The notes under the pieces were generated by a model. It saw only the letters and a program-made list of their open reading frames with translations. It was not told the DNA's origin and did not search any database. The translations under genes and the position numbers were made by a program. Positions 58,526-64,000 of a stretch of DNA of 64,000 nt are shown piece by piece. The stretch is from the NCBI RefSeq assembly GCF_046507575.1, contig NZ_JBKFEY010000004.1:1-64000 (forward strand). Reading direction: 5' to 3'. Source of the DNA: Pontitalea aquivivens. GTDB taxonomy: Bacteria > Pseudomonadota > Alphaproteobacteria > Rhodobacterales > Rhodobacteraceae. Every line of letters begins with the position of its first letter. Position 1 is the stretch's first letter.

Positions 58526-59483
58526 AGGTGCCCTCGGTCGCCTGACGGCCGCGATCGGCCCGCAGGTTCTGCGCCAGCAGATCCATGCAGGCCATCCGCA
58601 CCGCCACGCCCATTTCCACCTGTTCCTGAATGACGGAACGGTTGATGTCATCGGCGATGGTGCCGTCGATTTCCACGCCCCGGTTCATCGGGCCGGGGTG
58701 CATCACGATGGCGTCGGGCCTGGCAAAGGCCAGCTTTTCGGCATCCAGCCCGTAGCGGTGGAAATATTCGCGTTCGGACGGGATGAAGCCGCCGTCCATC
58801 CGTTCCTTCTGCAGGCGCAGCATCATCACCACATCGGCGCCGTCCAGGCCCGCGGGCATGTCATCGAAGACCTCACAGCCGAATTCGGCCACGCCTGCGG
58901 GCATCAGCGTCGGCGGCCCGATCAGGCGCACGCGGTTTTCCATCTTGCCCAGCAGCAGCAGGTTCGACCGCGCCACCCGGCTGTGCGCGATGTCGCCGCA
59001 GATCGCCACCGTCAGGCGCTGAATCCGGCCCTTGGCGCGGCGGATGGTCAGCGCATCCAAAAGCGCCTGGGTCGGGTGTTCGTGCTTGCCGTCGCCCGCG
59101 TTCAGAACGGCGCAATTCACCTTTTCCGCCAGCAGGTTGACCGCGCCGGAATTGGGGTGCCGCACGACCAGCAGGTCGGGGTGCATCGCGTTCAGCGTCA
59201 GCGCGGTGTCGATCAGGGTCTCGCCCTTCTTCACCGAGGATTGCGCCACCGCCATGTTCATCACATCCGCGCCCAGCCGCTTGCCGGCCAGTTCAAAACT
59301 GGCCTGGGTGCGGGTGGAGTTTTCGAAGAACATGTTGATCTGGGTCATCCCGGCCAGCGCATCGGTGCGCTTCACCGTGCGGCGGTTGAGGTCGACGTAA
59401 CGGTCGGCAAGGTCCAGAACGGTGCGGATATCCTCGGGGGTCAGGTGTTCGATCCCCAGAAGGTGCCTTGCGCGGAATGCCAT
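58518..59483 (-). CDS. pyrB: Aspartate carbamoyltransferase catalytic chain
   Basis: PyrB joins carbamoyl phosphate and aspartate in pyrimidine synthesis. The 321-residue protein has the carbamoyl-phosphate site FFENSTRTQASFELAGKRLG, the VVRHPNSGAVNLLAE loop, NAGDGKHEHPTQALLD, and HPGPMNRGVEI near the end. No regulatory PyrI is present. With an inactive dihydroorotase-like protein downstream, it is probably the dodecameric class that needs this partner. First gene of the leftward pyrB-PH protein-pyrC' operon. Confidence 0.95.
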   Translation of the reverse strand: MAFRARHLLGIEHLTPEDIRTVLDLADRYVDLNRRTVKRTDALAGMTQINMFFENSTRTQASFELAGKRLGADVMNMAVAQSSVKKGETLIDTALTLNAMHPDLLVVRHPNSGAVNLLAEKVNCAVLNAGDGKHEHPTQALLDALTIRRAKGRIQRLTVAICGDIAHSRVARSNLLLLGKMENRVRLIGPPTLMPAGVAEFGCEVFDDMPAGLDGADVVMMLRLQKERMDGGFIPSEREYFHRYGLDAEKLAFARPDAIVMHPGPMNRGVEIDGTIADDINRSVIQEQVEMGVAVRMACMDLLAQNLRADRGRQATEGTYV

Positions 59484-59586
59484 CGCCGCCTCTCCTATCG
59501 TGGTTTGGCGCGCTTATCGCAAAAGGGGGGGCTGGCGTCCAGCACGAAGGCTTTACCTTCGCGGGCCCCGGCCCTAGCTTGGCGCG

Positions 59587-60408
59587 ATGCAGATAGAGCC
59601 CGCCCCCGAGATGGACTACCTGGCCGCCCTGGCCGCGCTGGAATGGCAGCTGGAAATGGGCGCGGATGAGGCGATTCTGGATGCCCCCCTGAACCGGTAT
59701 GATCTGCCCGACAGCGCACCGGCTGCCGCGGCCAGGCCCCAGACTGCGTCCAATCCGCAGGCCACCGCCGCCGCAATGCCCGTGGCGCCGGCCCAGGCGG
59801 CGCCCGACCCGGTGGCGCTGGCCCGCGCGGCGGCGGGGGCGGCGACCGATCTGCCCGCGCTGGCCCGTGCGATTGCCGATTTCGATCTGTGCGATCTGAA
59901 GAAGGGCGCGCGATCCATGGTCTTTGCCGATGGCAATCCGGCGGCGCGCGTCATGATCATCGGCGAGGCGCCGGGCCGCGAGGAAGACCTGGCCGGCAAG
60001 CCCTTTGTCGGTCCGGCCGGCCAGTTGCTGGACCGGATGTTCGCCGCCATCGGCCTGTCGCGTGGCGCCCCCGATCCGGGTGCGGCGTTCTACATCACCA
60101 ATGTCCTGCCCTGGCGCCCGCCCGGCAACCGCACGCCGGACGCGGCGGAAATCGACATGATGCGCCCGTTCCTGGCGCGCCATGTGGAACTGGCCGATCC
60201 GGATTTTCTGGTGCTGATGGGCAATCCGGCCTGCCAGGCGGCGCTGGGCCGGACCGGCATCGTGAAGCTGCGCGGCCAGTGGGCCGAGGCCTTCGGGCGC
60301 CCCGCCTTGCCGATGACCCATCCGGCCTATCTGCTGCGCATGCCACTGGCCAAGCGCGACGCCTGGGCCGATCTGCTTGGCCTGCGGGCGCGGCTGGACG
60401 CGGTCTGA
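59587..60408 (+). CDS. Uracil-DNA glycosylase, family-4-like without Fe-S cysteines
   Basis: The 273-residue protein has the family 4 signature motifs MIIGEAPGREEDLAGKPFVG (water-activating region), TNVLPWRPPGNRTP and MTHPAYLLRMP. The first 85 residues are a variable Ala/Pro-rich lead. Family 4 enzymes hold a [4Fe-4S] cluster by four cysteines; only two Cys are seen here (in FDLCDLKKGA and NPACQAALG), so the cluster is not expected. This loss is common to an alphaproteobacterial branch. It should remove uracil from DNA. It is divergent from pyrB. Confidence 0.87.
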   Translation: MQIEPAPEMDYLAALAALEWQLEMGADEAILDAPLNRYDLPDSAPAAAARPQTASNPQATAAAMPVAPAQAAPDPVALARAAAGAATDLPALARAIADFDLCDLKKGARSMVFADGNPAARVMIIGEAPGREEDLAGKPFVGPAGQLLDRMFAAIGLSRGAPDPGAAFYITNVLPWRPPGNRTPDAAEIDMMRPFLARHVELADPDFLVLMGNPACQAALGRTGIVKLRGQWAEAFGRPALPMTHPAYLLRMPLAKRDAWADLLGLRARLDAV

Positions 60409-60416
60409 CCGGGCCG

Positions 60417-61226
60417 TCAGTCGCCGCAGCCGGTGATTTCCAGCGCGCGGGCGGGGCTTAGAATGGTGATGCGCAGATCGGCGGGGTCCAGCGCGAAGGG
60501 GCGCGCCTCGGCCGGCACGAATTCGGCCATCGCCACCAGCACGGTGCCTTCGCGGCGCGACACCGAATCAGAGATCCAGACCGGCGTGCCCGCCAGCTCG
60601 AACAGCGCGATTTCTTCGACGCCCGGTGTGCCCCCGGTCTCGGGCAGGTCGATCGTGGCGGTCACCCGCATGCCATCGGCAATGGGTTCGACCGCGCAGC
60701 GCGCCGGACCCGAAAACGCCTGGGGCTGTTCGGTCAGCGCCGCCCGGATCGCCGGGTCGGGGACGCCGGGCCCCGCCAGATCGGCCTGCAGCGACACCGA
60801 TACCGGCACGCAGACATCGTGGCAGATGCCGAAATCCACCCCGGCGGCCAGCGCGATCGGCTGGGCGGGGTCCGCGGGCGTGATTTCCAGCGGCAGGATC
60901 AGTTCGTCGTCATAGCCCACCGATCGCATCCCGTTCTGGTCAAATACTTCAGGCGTGGGCCAGTGCACGGTGACGCCGGCGACGTTCTGCGACCCGGCAA
61001 AATCGAACTGCGGCGGGATGCCCGCATCGCCCGGCGCGCGCCAGTAGGTCTTCCAGCCATCGTCCAGCGCGATGCGCAGGGCGACCATGCGTGCCCCCGT
61101 CGGTGTTTGCCAGCCGTCCAGCAGCTCGGCCCGCTCCATGCCCGGGGGCAGGGGGGCGTTGGTCTGCGCGGCCAGTGGCATGGCTTGCAGCATGCCAAGG
61201 AATGCGATGAGAAGGGTTCGGTCCAT
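60417..61226 (-). CDS. DsbD N-terminal-domain-like thiol protein
   Basis: This 269-residue protein has a signal peptide (MDRTLLIAFLGMLQAMPLAA) and a domain like the periplasmic alpha domain of DsbD, with WKTYWRAPGDAGIPPQFDF, SVGYDDELILPLEI and the redox-active pair in GICHDVCVPV. It has no membrane or thioredoxin domain, so it must receive electrons from another protein. It probably works in periplasmic disulfide reduction or cytochrome c maturation. Convergent with the glycosylase gene, eight bases apart. Confidence 0.8.
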   Translation of the reverse strand: MDRTLLIAFLGMLQAMPLAAQTNAPLPPGMERAELLDGWQTPTGARMVALRIALDDGWKTYWRAPGDAGIPPQFDFAGSQNVAGVTVHWPTPEVFDQNGMRSVGYDDELILPLEITPADPAQPIALAAGVDFGICHDVCVPVSVSLQADLAGPGVPDPAIRAALTEQPQAFSGPARCAVEPIADGMRVTATIDLPETGGTPGVEEIALFELAGTPVWISDSVSRREGTVLVAMAEFVPAEARPFALDPADLRITILSPARALEITGCGD

Positions 61227-61365
61227 GACCTTCGGATAGCGCCCCGCGCGACGCGGGCAAAGTCACAAAAGCGCCAGCGCCGGGGATAGGGCGGCTTTGC
61301 CACAGCCCCGGGGCTTGCGCCGGGCGGCCCGGCGCGCGACATATGGGCAAAGGGGGGCGCTGAAG

Positions 61366-61932
61366 ATGGACCTGACCGGAAAGCTGCTGATCGCGATGCC
61401 CGGCATGGGCGATCCGCGATTCGAACACGGCGTCGTCTTTATTTGCGCCCATGGGTCCGAGGGGGCGATGGGCCTGATCGTGAACAAGCCCCTGCCACGC
61501 CCCGGTTTCGCGGAATTGCTGGCACAGCTGGGCCTGCACCCCGAGGCGGGGGCGGCGGTCGACATGGCCGCGCCCGCGGTGCTGTTCGGCGGGCCGGTCG
61601 AAACCTCACGCGGGTTCGTGCTGCATTCACCCGACTGGTCCGGTCAGGCCGCGTCGATGGCGGTTACGCCGGATCTGTCGATGACCGCCACGCGCGACAT
61701 CCTGGAGGCAATGGCCGAGGGCCGTGGCCCGGCGCAGGCGCTGTTGGCGCTGGGCTATGCCGGCTGGGGCCCGGGCCAGCTGGAACGGGAAATCCTGGAC
61801 AATGGCTGGCTGACCACCGAGGGCGATGCCGCCCTGACGCTGGACCGGGACCATGCGACGAAATGGTCGCGCGCCCTGCGCAAGATCGGGGTTGATCCGC
61901 TGACGCTGTCGGCGGCGGCGGGGCGCGCCTGA
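61366..61932 (+). CDS. YqgE/AlgH family protein
   Basis: The 188-residue protein starts MDLTGKLLIAMPGMGDPRF, and continues with GVVFICAHGSEGAMGLIVNK and LFGGPVETSRGFVLH, the classical YqgE/AlgH pattern. The biochemical role is unknown; in some bacteria it is linked to alginate or redox regulation. The ATG at 61366 follows AAGGGGGGCG; the longer frame to 61297 lies partly in the upstream promoter and is rejected. It is convergent with the Sua5 gene. Confidence 0.92.
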   Translation: MDLTGKLLIAMPGMGDPRFEHGVVFICAHGSEGAMGLIVNKPLPRPGFAELLAQLGLHPEAGAAVDMAAPAVLFGGPVETSRGFVLHSPDWSGQAASMAVTPDLSMTATRDILEAMAEGRGPAQALLALGYAGWGPGQLEREILDNGWLTTEGDAALTLDRDHATKWSRALRKIGVDPLTLSAAAGRA

Positions 61933-61938
61933 TCGGGA

Positions 61939-62901
61939 TCAGGGCCGGGGCGCCGCGGCGCGGCGCAGCCGGTCGTTGATGGCGCGGCCAAGGCCGTGAT
62001 CGGGCACCGGGGCCAGCGTGATCCGCGCCTTGCCCGTGGCCTTGGCGATGCGGTCGGCATTACGCAGCAGGGCAAACAGGTTGGCGGCCGCCTCGACCAG
62101 GTCGCCGGTGGCCGACAGGTTCAGATCCGCGCCCGCGCAATCGGGGCCAAAACCGATCCAGACGGCATCGGCGCTGGCCTGCGTCACGGCCAGCCGGACC
62201 ATCGCGCCGGGGGCGTAATGCGATTCCAGCTGTCCCGGGGCCGAGGGCCGGGCCGCATCGCCGCCCGTGGCCAGCGGCTGGCCCAGCGCCTGTTCCAGCG
62301 TCTCGGCCGGCAGGCCGCCGGGCCGCAACAGGGTGGGCGGGTTCAGCGCCAGGATCGTCGATTCGACCCCCACGCCACAGGCCCCGCCATCGACCACCGC
62401 CGCGATCCGGCCGCCCAGCCCCTCGACCACATGGGCGGCGCGCGTCGGGCTGACCCGGCCCGAGGGGTTGGCCGAGGGGGCCGCCAACGGGCCACCAAAG
62501 GCGCGCAACAGCGCCTGCGCCACCGGATGCGCGGGCACGCGGATCGCCACCGTGTCCAGCCCCGCCGTCACCAGATCTGATATGCCCGCATCCGGCCGCA
62601 GCGGCAGCACCAGCGTCAGCGGCCCCGGCCAGAATGCCGATGCCAGCCGCAGGGCGCGGTCATCGAACCGCGCGATCGCCCGGGCCGCGGCCAGATCGGG
62701 CAGGTGCACGATCAGCGGGTTGAACCGGGGCCGGCCCTTCGCCTCAAAGATCCGCGCCACGGCCAGATCGGACCGCGCATCCCCGCCCAGGCCATAGACC
62801 GTCTCGGTCGGGAAGGCGACCAGCGCGCCCGTGCGCAGCAGGGCGGCGGCCCGGGCCAGACCGGCCGCGTCGGGACAAAGGGTTTCGGTTTCCGGAGCCA
62901 T
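61939..62901 (-). CDS. L-threonylcarbamoyladenylate synthase (Sua5 type)
   Basis: This enzyme makes threonylcarbamoyl-AMP for the t6A37 modification of tRNAs reading ANN codons. The 320-residue protein has an N-terminal YrdC domain (FPTETVYGLGGDA, KGRPRFNPLIVHL, PSANPSGRVSPT) and a C-terminal Sua5 domain after a linker with HYAPGAMVRL. The ATG at 62901 (MAPETETLCPDA) is chosen because the upstream frame lies in the leader of the acyl-CoA dehydrogenase gene. Divergent from that gene by 125 bases. Confidence 0.93.
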   Translation of the reverse strand: MAPETETLCPDAAGLARAAALLRTGALVAFPTETVYGLGGDARSDLAVARIFEAKGRPRFNPLIVHLPDLAAARAIARFDDRALRLASAFWPGPLTLVLPLRPDAGISDLVTAGLDTVAIRVPAHPVAQALLRAFGGPLAAPSANPSGRVSPTRAAHVVEGLGGRIAAVVDGGACGVGVESTILALNPPTLLRPGGLPAETLEQALGQPLATGGDAARPSAPGQLESHYAPGAMVRLAVTQASADAVWIGFGPDCAGADLNLSATGDLVEAAANLFALLRNADRIAKATGKARITLAPVPDHGLGRAINDRLRRAAAPRP

Positions 62902-63026
62902 GGGATATTCGTGACGCAGCGTTGATGTTGAAGGCGCATGACCTTGCGGTAACCTGCAGCCTGACCGTTGTGCAGACATACGCGCCGCCCGCCCCCTTGC
63001 CAAGGCAGCGCGCAAAGGAGAGTGCC

Positions 63027-64000
63027 ATGCCATTCCGTTCCCCCGTTGCCGAGCTTCGCTTTATCCTTGACCATGTCGTGCCGTTGGCCCCGGTCACGGC
63101 CACCGCGCGTTTTGCCGAAGCGACGCCCGAGATCGCCGAGGCGATCCTGACCGAGGCGGGCCGGCTGTGCGAAGAGGTGCTGGCGCCGCTGAACCGGGCG
63201 GGCGACATGGCGCCGGCGCGGCTGGAAAACGGGGTGCTGCGCAGCGCGCCCGGTTTTGCCGAGGGCTTTCGCGCCATTGCCGAAGGCGGCTGGGTGGCGC
63301 TGGCCGCCGATCCGGCGCATGGTGGCATGGGGTTGCCGCAAACGCTGAATGTCGCGGTGCATGACATGATGTCGGCGGCCTGCATGTCGCTGCAACTGAA
63401 CCCGTTGCTGACGCAGGGCCAGATCGAGGCGCTGGAACATCACGCCAGCGATGAGATCAAGGCGCTGTACCTGCCCAGGCTGATTTCGGGCGAATGGTCG
63501 GGCACGATGAACCTGACCGAACCGCAGGCGGGGTCCGACGTGGGGGCGCTGCGCACCAGGGCGGAACCGAAGGGCGATGGCACCTATGCGATCACCGGGC
63601 AAAAGATCTTTATCACCTGGGGGGATTGCGATTTCGTGGGCAATGTCTGCCACCTGGTGCTGGCCCGCCTGCCCGACGGGGCGCCGGGCACCAGGGGGAT
63701 CAGCCTGTTTCTGGTTCCCAAATACATCCCCGATGCGGCGGGCAATCCCGGTGTGGCCAATGACCTGCGCGTCGTCAGCCTGGAACACAAGATGGGCCTG
63801 CACGGATCGCCCACCTGCGTCATGAGCTTTGAGGGCGCGACCGGCTGGATGGTGGGCGGCCCGCACAAGGGCATGGCGGCGATGTTCACGATGATGAACA
63901 ATGCCCGTCTGGGCGTGGGGGTGCAGGGCGTCGGCATTGCCGAGGCCGCCTGTCAGAAGGCCGCCGAATATGCCCGCGACCGCAACCAGATGGGTGCGAT
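63027..64000 (+). CDS. Acyl-CoA dehydrogenase (DmdC-like), 3' end outside window
   Basis: The frame opens at ATG 63027 after AAAGGAG and stays open to the window end, giving 324 residues of what should be a protein of about 590. It starts MPFRSPVAELRFILDHVV, with the N-terminal extension of the long acyl-CoA dehydrogenases, and has MNLTEPQAGSDVGALRT (flavin/substrate signature) and KIFITWGDCDF. In Rhodobacterales this subfamily includes DmdC, the methylmercaptopropionyl-CoA dehydrogenase of dimethylsulfoniopropionate breakdown, but also fatty-acid enzymes; the substrate cannot be decided from the visible part. Confidence 0.88.
   Translation, partial: MPFRSPVAELRFILDHVVPLAPVTATARFAEATPEIAEAILTEAGRLCEEVLAPLNRAGDMAPARLENGVLRSAPGFAEGFRAIAEGGWVALAADPAHGGMGLPQTLNVAVHDMMSAACMSLQLNPLLTQGQIEALEHHASDEIKALYLPRLISGEWSGTMNLTEPQAGSDVGALRTRAEPKGDGTYAITGQKIFITWGDCDFVGNVCHLVLARLPDGAPGTRGISLFLVPKYIPDAAGNPGVANDLRVVSLEHKMGLHGSPTCVMSFEGATGWMVGGPHKGMAAMFTMMNNARLGVGVQGVGIAEAACQKAAEYARDRNQMGA

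Noticed and set aside
1..64000. CRISPR arrays, rRNA genes or intact tRNA genes
   Set aside because: No regularly spaced repeats and no rRNA or complete tRNA sequence were seen; the only tRNA-like sequence is the 3' fragment at 746-792.

Overview
The window is high-GC DNA from an alphaproteobacterium, almost certainly a member of the Rhodobacterales (Rhodobacteraceae/Paracoccaceae). The evidence is the opgG-opgI-opgH-opgC glucan operon, a MipZ-type division ATPase, a Mrp antiporter with fused A and B subunits, the rpsP-rimM-trmD-rplS block, a sulfotransferase and chorismate-mutase neighbourhood typical of this group, and dense tightly overlapping operons with ATGA or GTGA junctions. All positions and motifs were read by eye; no database search was possible.

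1-1.45 kb is a scarred boundary. It holds the end of a DUF411 metal-binding protein, a 47-base copy of the 3' half of initiator tRNA-Met followed by a terminator (a probable integration-site remnant), a scrap of a site-specific recombinase, and one truncated end of an IS3-family element.

1.5-10.7 kb is the most interesting region: a complete inducible amide-utilisation operon. A leader with two hexaloop hairpins overlapping an intrinsic terminator (the ANTAR antitermination architecture) precedes a five-gene ABC importer of the UrtABCDE/FmdDEF type. Then come aliphatic amidase amiE, the ClpB-like AAA+ protein amiB, the cytosolic amide sensor amiC and the ANTAR antiterminator amiR. Imported amide would release AmiR from AmiC, and AmiR would open the leader of the same operon. 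In Pseudomonas the small channel AmiS serves uptake; here an ATP-driven importer takes its place, and its binding protein is a paralogue of the sensor AmiC.

10.7-21.9 kb: a FadR/GntR-type regulator divergent from a PuuB-like FAD oxidoreductase; mipZ; then a long leftward series ffh-GNAT-chorismate mutase-rpsP-rimM-sulfotransferase-trmD-rplS-rpmE; then azoR with a divergent LysR regulator. 21.9-26.8 kb: opgGIHC for osmoregulated periplasmic glucans. 27.2-33.2 kb: a six-gene Mrp Na+(K+)/H+ antiporter operon. 33.3-36.0 kb: a class III aminotransferase plus a glutamine-synthetase-like enzyme, suggesting polyamine or amine catabolism together with the PuuB-like enzyme. 36-44.7 kb: dapA, lytic transglycosylase, a DMT exporter, a split MnmC pair (methyltransferase and FAD oxidoreductase as divergent genes), moaE, moaD, pgsA and gdhA.

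44.7-64 kb: uvrC, an SDR reductase, a Ca2+/Na+ antiporter, a small CxxC membrane protein, an S49 peptidase, a BON/OmpA-type envelope protein, ubiA, rsmE, gshA, plsY, a pyrB-pyrC' operon whose dihydroorotase-like protein lacks the metal ligands, a family-4-like uracil-DNA glycosylase, a DsbD-N-domain protein, algH, tsaC/sua5, and the start of a DmdC-like acyl-CoA dehydrogenase. Two related families of short terminator-linked repeats sit after genes at five places across the window.
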